64,000 nucleotides of DNA from Terrimonas rubra (GCF_042686025.1 NZ_JBHUOZ010000001.1:1674001-1738000); one strand, 5' to 3'. Shown: positions 16,506-26,588, counted from the first letter of the stretch. Translations and numbers: made by a program. Notes: generated by a model not told the origin, from the sequence alone.

Positions 16506-18329
16506 ATGATGAAGAGATGGCTGCATGGATTTATTTTGATATTGTTATGTGTTAATGTACAGGCGCAGGAATATAAACGCCCGGTTTACCCGCAGGGATA
16601 TTTCAGGTGGCCCCTGAACCTGGCCCCCGAAATTGTGGCCAATATGGGTGAACTGAGACCAAACCACTGGCATATGGGACTGGATATGCGCACCAACCAG
16701 GTGGTGAACCAGTCGGTATACGCGGCAGCTGACGGTTATGTAGCTTTCATCGGCATCCGCCCCCTGAGTTTTGGCCGTTTTATCATTATCAATCATCCCA
16801 ATGGTCTTTCTACCTTATACGCACACTTAAATGATTTTAACAGTGTACTGGAAGCCTATGCTACCCAACAGCAGTATGCGCAGGAATCCTGGGCAGTGGA
16901 ACTGACCATACCCGCCAATAAATTCCCGGTAAAAAAAGGTGACTTCATTGCATACAGTGGCACTACCGGCGGCTCGCAGGGCCCTCATGTGCATTTTGAG
17001 ATTTTTGAGACAAGTACCGGTAAAAGGTTAAACCCCCTGTTGTTCGGCATGCCTTTACCCGATGCGGTAGCGCCTACCTTACAGCGCCTGGCCATGTATG
17101 ACCGTAATAAATCGGTATATGAGCAATCGCCTGAATTATTTGCCGTAAAACTTACGGATAGCGGGTATATTGTTCCAAAGAACAGTGTTATAAAAACCGG
17201 CAGTAATAAAGTGAGCTTTGGTATCCAGGCTTTTGACCGCATCAGCGGCTCCAATAACCAGGATGGTATTTACGCAGCGAGGTTATTTCTGGATAACCGT
17301 TTGCAGGTAGCTTTTTATATTGACAGTATTGATTACAATGCCACCAGGTATATGAATGCTCATATTGATTACCGGTATAAACATAACGGAGGAGCTTACC
17401 TGCAGCATGTGGCGGTGATGCCGGGTGATATCAGCGGCGTATACCATAAAGCCGGTGGTACGGGCGAAATTGTATTAACAGATACCGTGCCCCGCAGTAT
17501 ACGTATAGAGCTGGAAGATGCGTATAAAAACAAGGTGATGCTGAACTTTAGTTTGCAGTATGACGAAAAGCTGGCGGCACAGAAAAACTATGGCAGCGCT
17601 TTACCCGATTTGTTTACGCCCAGGTATGTGAATGTATTGGAGAAACCGGATTTCGAGGTGTATTTCCCCGATTATTGTTTATACGATACGGTGCGGCCTA
17701 ACTATATCCGTACCCCGTCTGCTGCCGCAAATGCGGTTACTGCTTTACACCAGTTGCATAATCCATCGGTACCGGTGGAAGGACAATTTACCGTGCGTAT
17801 TAAACCTGATAAAACGGTGCCGCCATACCTGCGTGATAAAGTAGTGATGCGTCGTACAGGGGGTGGTGGTAATGTTAGAAAAGCCAGCTGGCAGGGCGAC
17901 TGGATCACGGCACAGATGCCCGACTTCGGTTCTTTCCAGGCATTTACGGATGTAACGCCTCCCACTGTTAATGAACTGGGTAAGGGCGATACCGTGAACC
18001 TGAGCGCTGCCCGTAATATTATATTTACACCCGGCGATAATTTTGGGGTGCAAAGTTTCAGGGCCGAATTAAACGGAAAATGGTTACGGTTTACCAATGA
18101 CAAAGGCCGTAGCTGGATTTATAGTTTCCCCGCCGATTTTGAGTATGGTACTTATCATTTAAAAGTAATAGTTACCGACCTGGTGGGGAATACCACTACC
18201 AGGGAGTGGTGGTTTAAACGTAATGAGTATACACCACCCGTGAAGAAGAAGGCAGTGAAAAAAGCACCTGCCAAAAAGAAACCGGTAGCCACTAAAAAAA
18301 CAACACCGGCAAAAAAGAAAAAGAAATAA
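16506..18329 (+). CDS. Secreted M23-family metallopeptidase with basic C-terminal tail
   Basis: A 607-residue protein with signal peptide MMKRWLHGFILILLCVNVQAQ. The LytM/M23 zinc site is complete: His56 and Asp60 in HWHMGLD, and the HxH of PHVHFEIFE near residue 162. Such enzymes cut peptidoglycan peptide bridges or act as divisome/envelope scaffolds. The middle and C-terminal parts (about 230-570) look like beta-sandwich domains. The last ~30 residues are a Lys/Ala/Pro tail (KKAVKKAPAKKK-type) that may bind the cell wall or nucleic acid. It is followed 22 bases later by bcp. Confidence 0.9.
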   Translation: MMKRWLHGFILILLCVNVQAQEYKRPVYPQGYFRWPLNLAPEIVANMGELRPNHWHMGLDMRTNQVVNQSVYAAADGYVAFIGIRPLSFGRFIIINHPNGLSTLYAHLNDFNSVLEAYATQQQYAQESWAVELTIPANKFPVKKGDFIAYSGTTGGSQGPHVHFEIFETSTGKRLNPLLFGMPLPDAVAPTLQRLAMYDRNKSVYEQSPELFAVKLTDSGYIVPKNSVIKTGSNKVSFGIQAFDRISGSNNQDGIYAARLFLDNRLQVAFYIDSIDYNATRYMNAHIDYRYKHNGGAYLQHVAVMPGDISGVYHKAGGTGEIVLTDTVPRSIRIELEDAYKNKVMLNFSLQYDEKLAAQKNYGSALPDLFTPRYVNVLEKPDFEVYFPDYCLYDTVRPNYIRTPSAAANAVTALHQLHNPSVPVEGQFTVRIKPDKTVPPYLRDKVVMRRTGGGGNVRKASWQGDWITAQMPDFGSFQAFTDVTPPTVNELGKGDTVNLSAARNIIFTPGDNFGVQSFRAELNGKWLRFTNDKGRSWIYSFPADFEYGTYHLKVIVTDLVGNTTTREWWFKRNEYTPPVKKKAVKKAPAKKKPVATKKTTPAKKKKK

Positions 18330-18351
18330 TTTATAAAGTACTGATACGATC

Positions 18352-18819
18352 ATGGCAACACATTTACAGCCGGGAGATAAAGCACCGGCATTTACGGGCT
18401 TAGACCAGAATGGCAATAAAATAACCTTGTCGGCACTGAAAGGTAAAAAAGTAGTATTGTATTTCTACCCGCAGGATATGACGCCCACCTGTACCGTGCA
18501 ATCCTGTAACCTGCGTGACAATTATGCCCTGTTACAGAAAAACGGTTACGTGGTGATAGGGGTGAGTCCTGATGATGCCGAATCGCATACAAAGTTTGCT
18601 ACCCGTAACAGTTTACCTTTTCCTTTAATTGCCGATACCAAACATGCCCTGATTGAAAAGTACGGTGTATGGGGCCCAAAACAATTATACGGCCGTCATT
18701 ACATGGGCTTACATCGTACCACTTTTGTTATCAATGAAAAAGGGATCATCAGTAAAATATACCTGCGCCCAAAAAACAAAGCACATGCGGAGGAGATACT
18801 GGCAGATGCAGGACTTTAA
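18352..18819 (+). CDS. bcp: Thioredoxin-dependent thiol peroxidase (BCP/PrxQ)
   Basis: A 155-residue peroxiredoxin that reduces peroxides in the cytoplasm. The peroxidatic Cys47 sits in MTPTCTVQSC, with the resolving cysteine at 52 as in PrxQ/BCP alpha-helical types. YGVWGPKQLYGRHYMGLHRTTF is the conserved C-terminal pattern (two overlapping motifs). It is probably co-transcribed with the M23 gene. The stop overlaps the stop of the convergent birA by 4 bases. Confidence 0.95.
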   Translation: MATHLQPGDKAPAFTGLDQNGNKITLSALKGKKVVLYFYPQDMTPTCTVQSCNLRDNYALLQKNGYVVIGVSPDDAESHTKFATRNSLPFPLIADTKHALIEKYGVWGPKQLYGRHYMGLHRTTFVINEKGIISKIYLRPKNKAHAEEILADAGL

Positions 18820-19607
18820 TCAATGATCCATTCTACTTCGCCATGTTGTACCGGCTCGTCGGCGCCGTTGTGGTGAAGGATCAGTTGTCCATACTCATCC
18901 ACACCCTTGACCAGCGCCGTAAAAACCTGGTTATTACGGCGGAACTGCATTTCCTGGTTGTACTTATACAAAATACGGTTGTAGGCCGCTAACTGGTCTG
19001 CATTGGAGCGGGTGCTGATTTTTTCGCACTGGGTAATGATCAGCCCGGTGAGTTCCTGTACCAGTGTTTTGATATCAAAGGTTTTGCCGGTGATCTGTTT
19101 CAGGGAAACGGGCCGGGTTGCGGCCGGGGCAAATGCCGTTTGGTTAATATTGATACCTGTGCCGATAACGCACCATTTTACAACGGGTGTACCGGATCCG
19201 GGCATTGAATCAGGCCTGCCGATGATGTTCTCGATCAATATTCCGCCTGCCTTTCTGTCCTGCCAATAAAGGTCATTCGGCCATTTTATACGTACATCAT
19301 CGCCGGCGTATTGGCTAAAAAATTGATGAACGGCAATGGCCACCGCCTGGTTAATACGTACCTGATGCAGTACTGGCAATGCTTTGGGGGCATAAATGGT
19401 GCTGAGTAAAATATTCACTCCGGCGGATGAATGCCAGGTTTTGTTACGCTGGCCCTTGCCGGCGGTTTGCTCATGGGTGAAAATACCGGTTCCGGACTGT
19501 GCCAAACCCGCATGAATCAGTTGCAAGGCATAATTATTGGTACTGTCAATTGTCTGCAACTCAATTAAGATGGGATTCAAATCTGTATTCCTGAAAAGTT
19601 GTGACAA
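18816..19607 (-). CDS. birA: Biotin--[acetyl-CoA-carboxylase] ligase
   Basis: 263 residues with the catalytic-domain signatures of biotin protein ligase: QTIDSTNNYA near residue 18, the biotinyl-AMP loop GKGQRNKTW near 50, KWPNDLYW near 110 and GTGININQ near 150. It lacks the N-terminal DNA-binding domain of E. coli BirA, so it should be an enzyme and not a repressor. No ATG precedes the core; TTG at 19607 is the likely start and lies just behind a -7 box. Confidence 0.92.
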   Translation of the reverse strand: MSQLFRNTDLNPILIELQTIDSTNNYALQLIHAGLAQSGTGIFTHEQTAGKGQRNKTWHSSAGVNILLSTIYAPKALPVLHQVRINQAVAIAVHQFFSQYAGDDVRIKWPNDLYWQDRKAGGILIENIIGRPDSMPGSGTPVVKWCVIGTGININQTAFAPAATRPVSLKQITGKTFDIKTLVQELTGLIITQCEKISTRSNADQLAAYNRILYKYNQEMQFRRNNQVFTALVKGVDEYGQLILHHNGADEPVQHGEVEWIID

Positions 19608-19614
19608 TTATTGC

Positions 19615-19622
19615 TATTTTTG
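19615..19622 (+). promoter_or_regulatory. -7 box, plus strand (rsfS-ftsH direction)
   Basis: TATTTTTG fits TAnnTTTG and would give rsfS a leader of a little over 100 bases. It lies back to back with the minus-strand box for birA. Confidence 0.45.
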
Positions 19623-19624
19623 AC

Positions 19625-19632
19625 CAAAAGTA
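19625..19632 (-). promoter_or_regulatory. -7 box for birA
   Basis: TACTTTTG on the minus strand places the transcript start about 10 bases before the TTG start codon of birA. Confidence 0.55.
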
Positions 19633-19734
19633 GCTAAACTTTACAGCTAAAACCTACCTTAATAAAAAACATTATTACAATGTAGGCGGGCCGGTAAACA
19701 AATAAAGTATTCATTAATAAAACTTTCTTTTCTA

Positions 19735-20142
19735 TTGGAACAATTAGAAATGTTGAATAAGCGTCAGAAAAGTGCAGTGACCCGCTTGACAAAAAACTCG
19801 AAGATCTTCAAGACCATCATTGCCGCAATGCATGAAAAAAAGGGGAGAAATATCATTTCTCTTGACCTGAGAAAGGTAAATGAGGCCGTTGCCGATTTTT
19901 TTGTGATCTGTGAGGCCGATAGTATCCCGCAATTACGTGCTATTGGAGATAATATATTTTCCAGTGTAAAGGAGAAGTGCCAGGAAACACCGTACCATCA
20001 TGAAGGCTCCCAGGGCGGGCAGTGGTTGTTAATAGACTATGTGAACATTGTAGTGCATGTAATGCACCCCGAAAGCCGCAAGTTTTATGGCCTGGAGGAA
20101 ATGTGGTCCGATGCACCTGCCGAAGAGCACAAAGAGCAATAA
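19735..20142 (+). CDS. rsfS: Ribosome silencing factor RsfS
   Basis: A 135-residue member of the RsfS/Iojap family, which binds ribosomal protein uL14 and blocks subunit joining in starvation. Visible motifs are LDLRKVNEAVADFFVICEAD (residues 43-62) and the conserved EGSQGGQWLLIDYVNIVVHV near 90 (two overlapping parts). The frame begins with TTG at 19735; ATG at 19750 (MLNKRQ) is an equally possible start. The gene is followed about 100 bases later by ftsH in the same direction, a common order in Bacteroidota. Confidence 0.93.
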   Translation: MEQLEMLNKRQKSAVTRLTKNSKIFKTIIAAMHEKKGRNIISLDLRKVNEAVADFFVICEADSIPQLRAIGDNIFSSVKEKCQETPYHHEGSQGGQWLLIDYVNIVVHVMHPESRKFYGLEEMWSDAPAEEHKEQ

Positions 20143-20244
20143 TTGATCCCGTACCCTGCAATCCCTGTGAATTGTTAATTTTTAGAATAACTGAACATAA
20201 AGGGCCAATAATCCTTATTATGCAATAACCGTTTAGAAAAAATT

Positions 20245-22326
20245 ATGTCGACAGAACCATCAAATAACAAAAGAGACAAACCGAACCGACCGCCGTTATT
20301 TAATAACCGCCCGGTAGAAGACGGTCAAAATCCGAAGAAAGGTCCAAAGTTCAATATGTACTGGGTCTGGATCATTTTATTTGCCGTATTAATTGGCGTG
20401 CAACTGTTTAATCCTTTTTCAAGTGAAGGTGGCAAAACCACACCACTGGAATTTAAACAAATGCTGTTAAAAGGGCAGGTGAAGGATTATACCATCATTA
20501 ACAACCGCAATACGGTTCGGGTAACGCTGAAGGATACCAGCCTGGTTCATTATAAAGATGAGTTACCCAAATCTTTTACCGGCGAAACCAATAAACAGGG
20601 ACCTCATTTTTCTTTTAAGATCACCGGCGGGGAAGCTTTTCAAAAAGACCTGGGTGAATTTTATAAAGAAAATCCCGGCTTAACGCAGGTATCTTATACC
20701 GTAGATAATGACAGTGACTGGTTTGGCAAATCATTATCCTTCTTATTACCTATCCTGTTTTTTGTGGGTTTGTGGATATTGATGATGCGTAAAATGAGCG
20801 GCGGTGGCGGCGGTGGAGCCGGCCCCGGTGGTATCTTCAATATTGGTAAATCAAAAGCTACTTTATTTGATAAAGGAACAAAAGTAAATATCACTTTTAC
20901 CGATGTTGCCGGCCTGGATGAGGCGAAAGTAGAGGTAATGGAGATAGTAGACTTTTTACGGAATCCTAAAAAATATACATCCTTAGGTGGTAAAATACCC
21001 AAAGGTGCTTTATTGGTAGGCCCTCCTGGTACCGGTAAAACCTTACTGGCAAAAGCCATGGCGGGTGAAGCCCAGGTACCTTTCTTCAGCCTGAGTGGTT
21101 CCGATTTCGTGGAAATGTTTGTAGGGGTGGGTGCCAGCCGTGTACGTGACCTGTTTAAACAGGCCCGTGAAAAAGCGCCTTGTATCATCTTTATCGATGA
21201 GATTGATGCGATAGGCCGTGCCCGTGGTAAAAACTCCATGATGAGCAATGACGAAAGGGAAAGCACCCTGAACCAGATGCTGGTGGAGATGGATGGATTT
21301 GGTACCGATACAGGCATTATCGTACTGGCCGCTACCAACCGTCCCGATGTACTGGATAGCGCTTTATTACGTCCGGGTCGTTTTGACAGGCAGATCACCA
21401 TTGATAAGCCCGATCTGAAAGGCCGTGAGGATATTTTTAAAGTGCACCTGAAGCCGATTAAAATTTCAGAAAAATTAGATATTCATAAACTGGCCGAACA
21501 AACCCCGGGATTTGCCGGTGCCGATATTGCCAACGTGTGTAATGAAGCGGCCCTGATTGCTGCCCGTAAAGGAAAGGATGCGGTAGAAATGCAGGATTTC
21601 CAGGATGCGGTGGACAGGGTGATCGGTGGTTTGGAGAAAAAGAACAAGATCATTTCTCCGGAAGAGAAAAAGATCATTGCTTACCACGAGGCTGGTCACG
21701 CTATCTGCGGCTGGTATTTAGAACATGCTTATCCGTTATTAAAAGTAACCATTGTACCGCGTGGTACCGCTGCTTTAGGATATGCACAATACACGCCGAA
21801 AGAGCAATACCTGTATAATACCGATCAACTGGTTGACCAGATATGTATGACCCTGGGTGGTCGTGCGAGCGAAGAGATCTTCTTCAACAAAATTTCAACC
21901 GGTGCACAAAACGACTTACAGCAAATTACCCGTACCGCTTATGCCATGGTAAGTGTATATGGTATGAATGAAAAAGTAGGTAATGTAAGTTTTTATGATC
22001 CGCAGCAGGAAACAACTTTCACCAAACCTTACTCGGAAGAAACATCGAAACTGATTGATGAGGAAGTAAGGAAACTGATCGATGATTCTTATGTACGCAC
22101 CAAGAACCTGTTAAGCGAAAAACGCCAGCAGGTGGAGAAACTGGCGGAAGCATTACTTGAAAAAGAAGTACTGTTCCAGAGTGATGTAGAGGCACTGATC
22201 GGTAAGCGTCCGTTCGAGGAAAAGAAACCTTTAACCGAAAGCACTGACAGCATCAGTGCTGACCAGGGCGAAATATCTGCGGGTGTTCCTCCTTATGACA
22301 GTGATGTAACCAATCATTCCCTGTAA
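20245..22326 (+). CDS. ftsH: ATP-dependent zinc metalloprotease FtsH
   Basis: A 693-residue membrane-anchored AAA+ protease that removes damaged or regulatory membrane proteins. It has an N-terminal membrane helix (MYWVWIILFAVLIGVQLF), a periplasmic domain, a second helix near residue 170, then a Gly-rich linker. The AAA module has Walker A GPPGTGKT near 258, IIFIDEIDAIG near 317 and the SRH near 365. The protease site HEAGH is near 479, with the third zinc ligand in the downstream helical region. The length is slightly above the E. coli protein. Confidence 0.97.
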   Translation: MSTEPSNNKRDKPNRPPLFNNRPVEDGQNPKKGPKFNMYWVWIILFAVLIGVQLFNPFSSEGGKTTPLEFKQMLLKGQVKDYTIINNRNTVRVTLKDTSLVHYKDELPKSFTGETNKQGPHFSFKITGGEAFQKDLGEFYKENPGLTQVSYTVDNDSDWFGKSLSFLLPILFFVGLWILMMRKMSGGGGGGAGPGGIFNIGKSKATLFDKGTKVNITFTDVAGLDEAKVEVMEIVDFLRNPKKYTSLGGKIPKGALLVGPPGTGKTLLAKAMAGEAQVPFFSLSGSDFVEMFVGVGASRVRDLFKQAREKAPCIIFIDEIDAIGRARGKNSMMSNDERESTLNQMLVEMDGFGTDTGIIVLAATNRPDVLDSALLRPGRFDRQITIDKPDLKGREDIFKVHLKPIKISEKLDIHKLAEQTPGFAGADIANVCNEAALIAARKGKDAVEMQDFQDAVDRVIGGLEKKNKIISPEEKKIIAYHEAGHAICGWYLEHAYPLLKVTIVPRGTAALGYAQYTPKEQYLYNTDQLVDQICMTLGGRASEEIFFNKISTGAQNDLQQITRTAYAMVSVYGMNEKVGNVSFYDPQQETTFTKPYSEETSKLIDEEVRKLIDDSYVRTKNLLSEKRQQVEKLAEALLEKEVLFQSDVEALIGKRPFEEKKPLTESTDSISADQGEISAGVPPYDSDVTNHSL

Positions 22327-22351
22327 TAGATACATACTATATTTTTATCAT

Positions 22352-22384
22352 AAGTCCGCGACAATCAGTTGCGGACTTTTTTTT
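22352..22384 (+). terminator. Terminator after ftsH
   Basis: Stem AAGTCCGC/GCGGACTT (22352-22359 with 22371-22378), extended by AC/GT pairs around loop AATCA, with eight T residues following. Confidence 0.9.
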
Positions 22385-22789
22385 ATACGAATGCCAGAGA
22401 AAAAAAGCAGCTGCCCCAAAAAAATCGGGAACAACTGCTAATGAGTATGATACGAATATCGGAAAGATATATGTTTCATATCCTCTTGTATATTCCCTAA
22501 GTGAATATACTTTTACAACTGAATAAAACTACAGGATTTATACCTGCTGTTTAATTCAATCTGTGTTCTAACCTGGTGCCTTTATCTGGCAAAATTTCAA
22601 TTTATCCAATATTTTTTAGGCTGTGTCATTTCGTAAGAAAGTGACAAGGCTGGTTATTGTTTGTACCGGAACAAATGATGCGATAGGGCCAGGGCCCTGT
22701 TAAAAACACTGCTTATTAAAGTCTTAATTCCTCCTGTTAAACCGCTAAATGTAACTGATCATCTATTTCTTATTATTAAAACAGTTAGT
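22385..22789. other. 405-base gap without a gene
   Basis: No coding frame of substance is seen on either strand. A hairpin is possible at 22408-22441 (AGCAGCTG and CAACTGCT flanking CCCC/GGG), and a weak one lies near 22624-22647 (TGTCA...TGACA). The base composition is AT-rich. It presumably holds the promoter of the following T9SS gene, but no clear TAnnTTTG box was found. Confidence 0.5.
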
Positions 22790-24694
22790 ATGCAAAAACA
22801 TCTACTTTATTTTCTTTTTATTGGATGTACCATTTTATCGGGTACCCTGTCAAAAGCGCAAACCATTGTCAGCGCAGGAAAAAATCAACTGGTAACCGGT
22901 AATGCTACGTCTTTACAGGGTACCATCACCGGTAGTGGATCCGGTTATGAATGGAGTGTAGAAACATGGCCAGGATGGCCAGATGTGACTAAAAAACCGA
23001 CTTTTTCTAATGGAGGCCCGATTATCTATAATACCCTAAACCCCACCATCAGTGGCCTGGTAACCGGGACCTATAAACTGAAATTTTCGGGTATCGCTCA
23101 GGGTGTGTCTCGTAATCACAGATTCGTGTATTTATATGTAACAGGCAGTCGAGGTACACCGGCATTTGATATTGATTTTGGTACAGGCACTAGCTCACAA
23201 ACATTAAGCAGTTATTTAACCTCTATTGGCAGTTCGGGAACAACCGGTCTTAATTACCAACATGATGGCACTGCCTGCCCTAACAATGGATTCTATTCTA
23301 TCCTGCCGCAAACTTACAACACCTGTTTTGACAATGCCTGGATCAATGCCAATGATCATACCACTGGCAATGGCAGCGACAGGTTTTTAATTGTAAATGC
23401 AAACGCTAATACATCCGGTACTTATTATGAACAAACCATCACCAATGCCTGTGATGGTGCCGCATACGAGTTTTCGGTATGGGTAGCTAATTTAAACAAG
23501 GAAGGAACCACTAACTGCAACAGCGTAGGTGGTTATATATTGCCTGTTATTAATTTTAATTTTTACAATGCCGATAATGGCGTTCTTATCTCTTCCAAAT
23601 CTACAGGACCAATCCCTATGCAAACAGATCGGGAAAGCGATGCCTGGAAGCGTTACAGTGCTACGGTTAAAATACCTGCCGGGGTAAGCCGTTTGCGTGT
23701 AAACATGACCAGCAATCAGGGTGGTTGCGGAAATGATTTTGGCCTGGATGATATTCAATTAACGCCCTATGGTCAGTCGATATCCCTGAATGTTACCGGC
23801 GGAAGCGGATCTGGTTCCGGAGCTACAGTGTATGAACGTCTTTATGGCTCCAGCTTTGCTATTGAGGCCACTACCCAATCCGTTAGATTGGATGATGGCA
23901 GTACTTATAGCTTGGCGTCCCCTGTATACCAATGGCAGCGTAAAAACAAGTTTACCGGTAATGCCTGGGTAAATGTAGATGGCCAAACCAATGCAACCTA
24001 TAATATTACAAATTTCGCCAAAGCCGATACCGGCTGGTACCGTATTCTTGTGGCTAGCAGCGGTAATATCGGCGAAGCCGGCTGCCGTATCATATCCAGG
24101 GAAATTTACCTGAAAGGGCCGGATGAAGCTACACTGCCGGTAACCCTGGGCAGTTTTACGGTAACGAAGCAGAATAATAACCAGGCATTATTAAAATGGA
24201 CAACTTTCAACGAAAAAGAAAATGCGTATTTTGAAGTATACAGGAGTCTGAATGGCGTTGATTTTGAGCAGGTAGGCATTGTAGCAGGTAATGGCACTAC
24301 GGGTTTAACCAATACTTACCAGTTTGCAGATGATATTACCGGCCTGGAGGGTATTATTTACTACCGGTTAAAAGATATAGACTTTGATGGCAGGGGCAAT
24401 TTCAGCAAAATTATTTCCCTGCGTGGAGACAACAATAATCCCGCAACCATCAGTGTATATCCCAATCCTTTTACAACGGATATTAAACTAACGCTGAATA
24501 ACAACAGGGAACAGTCTGGCACTATACGTTTAACCAATATTACCGGCCAGGTACTGGTGAGTAAAAAAATACTGTTACAGCGCGGCGAAAATATTGTGGT
24601 ATTACCCGGGCTGGACAAACTACAAAAGGGCTTATATGTTGTTGAGTTTATTTCAGACGAAGTAAAGATAATAGAGAAAGTGATGAAGCAGTAA
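22790..24694 (+). CDS. T9SS-secreted surface protein with C-terminal sorting domain
   Basis: 634 residues with signal peptide MQKHLLYFLFIGCTILSGTLSKAQ. A PKD/Ig-like start (SAGKNQLVTGNATSLQGTI) is followed by a ~190-residue beta-rich module with paired cysteines (residues ~120-325), which resembles carbohydrate- or surface-binding domains. An Ig-like domain spans ~330-440. The type A T9SS sorting domain occupies about 555-634 (SVYPNPF, LTNITGQ, LQKGLYVVEF). The cargo function is unknown; adhesion or glycan binding fits the architecture. It has its own terminator. Confidence 0.88.
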   Translation: MQKHLLYFLFIGCTILSGTLSKAQTIVSAGKNQLVTGNATSLQGTITGSGSGYEWSVETWPGWPDVTKKPTFSNGGPIIYNTLNPTISGLVTGTYKLKFSGIAQGVSRNHRFVYLYVTGSRGTPAFDIDFGTGTSSQTLSSYLTSIGSSGTTGLNYQHDGTACPNNGFYSILPQTYNTCFDNAWINANDHTTGNGSDRFLIVNANANTSGTYYEQTITNACDGAAYEFSVWVANLNKEGTTNCNSVGGYILPVINFNFYNADNGVLISSKSTGPIPMQTDRESDAWKRYSATVKIPAGVSRLRVNMTSNQGGCGNDFGLDDIQLTPYGQSISLNVTGGSGSGSGATVYERLYGSSFAIEATTQSVRLDDGSTYSLASPVYQWQRKNKFTGNAWVNVDGQTNATYNITNFAKADTGWYRILVASSGNIGEAGCRIISREIYLKGPDEATLPVTLGSFTVTKQNNNQALLKWTTFNEKENAYFEVYRSLNGVDFEQVGIVAGNGTTGLTNTYQFADDITGLEGIIYYRLKDIDFDGRGNFSKIISLRGDNNNPATISVYPNPFTTDIKLTLNNNREQSGTIRLTNITGQVLVSKKILLQRGENIVVLPGLDKLQKGLYVVEFISDEVKIIEKVMKQ

Positions 24695-24720
24695 ACAAGA
24701 TCCTGTTCTATCATTACCGT

Positions 24721-24756
24721 AAAGGGGTGGCGTACAATATGCCGCCCCTTTTTTAT
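24721..24756 (+). terminator. Terminator after T9SS protein gene
   Basis: Stem AAGGGG-GGC pairs with GCC-CCCCTT across 24722-24750, with a T-rich tail. Confidence 0.85.
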
Positions 24757-24942
24757 GCTGCCCAGAGGGCGGATATAAAAAACAATCGTTTGATATCGGG
24801 TTTAAAATTTCATGCAAACGAATGTGCATGCTTTCTGTGAGCAAGCCGGGTTATATTTGGTTGCCACACTGGTATAAGTGTTATAAATGGCTAACCATTA
24901 CACCCATTTGTTACCATTTAAAAAACAACTTTAAAAGCCTGC

Positions 24943-26526
24943 ATGAAAAAATTAGTATCCGCTTTATTACTGCTTGCTGTTTTTAACACGGTGCTTACAG
25001 CACAGGATGCGGCAGCTGTACAGCAAGATCTCAGTTATTTTGAAACGCCCATGGCGGTTTCGCTGAAAAAGAAAACCAAACAAAAAGACCTGGCAAAGAT
25101 CAAAGACCCGCAACTGCGCCAGGTAGCCACACAGCTTTTGGGTAAACAATATGCCCCTCAGTACCGCATGGCAAAGTATAAAGCCTGGTTAACACCTACT
25201 ACGCTGGGTAAGGAACTGATGATCGGTGACGGGTACAGCAAGTATGAAAACATGACCGGTATTTATTTGCCGGAAGGCAGGCACCTGGTATTGGTGAATA
25301 ATATTGCTGCCGGTAAAGAAATAAAACTGGTTGTGCCTAATTGGGACAGGCGTGCCCCGGAAGGCATCAAACCGGATAAAGACCCGGCAGGCTGGGGCAT
25401 TAAAAAGCAGGATTTTGTACTGCAAAACGGGGTGAATATTATTGATGTAAAAAACAAAGGCGGCCTGGCCTATATCGATTATTTTTCCGATGAGCCGGCA
25501 AAAGAAAAAGAGATCGAAGTACATTTTCCGGCAGCGGCCGTGAATGGCTATTTTGATATTACCAAACATACCGATGCCGACTGGAATAAGTTAATTGACA
25601 ATGCGGTTTACCCGATTATTGATGCGAAGGGTAAACATGTACAGGTGGTATATCCTGCGGCAGATTGTAAAAAATATGCTTACGGAAGAGGGGTTGAACT
25701 GATCAACAATTACGACTCTTTGATCCGCCTGCAGCATATTATCCTGGGCCTGGTGAAATACAATAAAGTACCGGAGAACCATATTCTGTCGAGGGTGAAT
25801 TTTAACTACTATATGTTCCGTGACGGCGATGGGGTGGCCTATATGGGTGTTAACCCCGGTAATGCCATGCCGCTGGTGGTGGATCCCTCCCGTGTAATTA
25901 AAGGAGACCCCTGCTGGGGCTTTAGTCATGAAGTGGGACATGTGCACCAGTTACGTCCGTTTTTGAACTGGGGCGGATTAGGTGAAGTGAGCAATAATAT
26001 TTTTGCCGTTTATGGTACTACCTCTTTCGGTAATAAGAGCCGTATATCTGAACAAAAGAATTACCAGAAAGCCCGCGACAGTATCATTGCCCGTAAGATC
26101 TGTTATTTACAGGATAATGATGTGTTCAACCGCCTGGTACCGTTCTGGCAGTTACAGTTATACTTTGCAGGCACCGGTGGATATAAAGACTTTTATCCTG
26201 ATTTGTTTGAAGCTTTCAGAAAGCAGGGTGAAGCCGAAAGAAAAGTCAATGGCGCTAATACCCGCAGCGGTGGCTGGGGAGCCCGCGGTCGTAACCCGGC
26301 TACCTACCAGTTAAATTTTGTAAAAACCGTTTGCGAGGTGAGTAAGGTTGACCTGACCGAGTTTTTTGACAAATACGGTTTCTTTCACGTAGGCAATTTT
26401 GAGTTCGGAGATTATGGTAATTATAAATATGAACTCACCCAGGCCATGGCTGATGAATGCCGTGCCGCTATTAAAGCCATGAATTTACCCAAACCTAAAG
26501 TTGACCTGACTACTTTGGAAGATTAA
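24943..26526 (+). CDS. Secreted M60-family (enhancin-like) metallopeptidase
   Basis: 527 residues with signal peptide MKKLVSALLLLAVFNTVLTAQ. The gluzincin motif FSHEVGHVHQ near residue 327 is followed by the third-ligand glutamate in GLGEVSNNIF, the M60 spacing. The N-terminal ~300 residues contain the beta-sandwich typical of these proteins (TGIYLPEGRHLVLVNN near 105). M60 enzymes cut mucin-type glycoproteins. The host or environmental substrate is unknown here, and no SusC/D genes are near. The gene stands alone with its own terminator. Confidence 0.9.
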   Translation: MKKLVSALLLLAVFNTVLTAQDAAAVQQDLSYFETPMAVSLKKKTKQKDLAKIKDPQLRQVATQLLGKQYAPQYRMAKYKAWLTPTTLGKELMIGDGYSKYENMTGIYLPEGRHLVLVNNIAAGKEIKLVVPNWDRRAPEGIKPDKDPAGWGIKKQDFVLQNGVNIIDVKNKGGLAYIDYFSDEPAKEKEIEVHFPAAAVNGYFDITKHTDADWNKLIDNAVYPIIDAKGKHVQVVYPAADCKKYAYGRGVELINNYDSLIRLQHIILGLVKYNKVPENHILSRVNFNYYMFRDGDGVAYMGVNPGNAMPLVVDPSRVIKGDPCWGFSHEVGHVHQLRPFLNWGGLGEVSNNIFAVYGTTSFGNKSRISEQKNYQKARDSIIARKICYLQDNDVFNRLVPFWQLQLYFAGTGGYKDFYPDLFEAFRKQGEAERKVNGANTRSGGWGARGRNPATYQLNFVKTVCEVSKVDLTEFFDKYGFFHVGNFEFGDYGNYKYELTQAMADECRAAIKAMNLPKPKVDLTTLED

Positions 26527-26556
26527 TAAATCGTTCATACGAGCCACCATTTCCGG

Positions 26557-26588
26557 GAGCAGGTTGCGTAGCAGCCTGCTCTTTTTAT
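26557..26588 (+). terminator. Terminator after M60 gene
   Basis: Stem GAGCAGG (26557-26563) with CCTGCTC (26575-26581), followed by TTTTTATTT. Confidence 0.75.

Noticed and set aside
20694..21401. 235-codon frame antisense to ftsH
   Set aside because: It lies wholly opposite the conserved AAA domain of FtsH, has an atypical Ser/Pro/Ile-rich composition and lacks a promoter.
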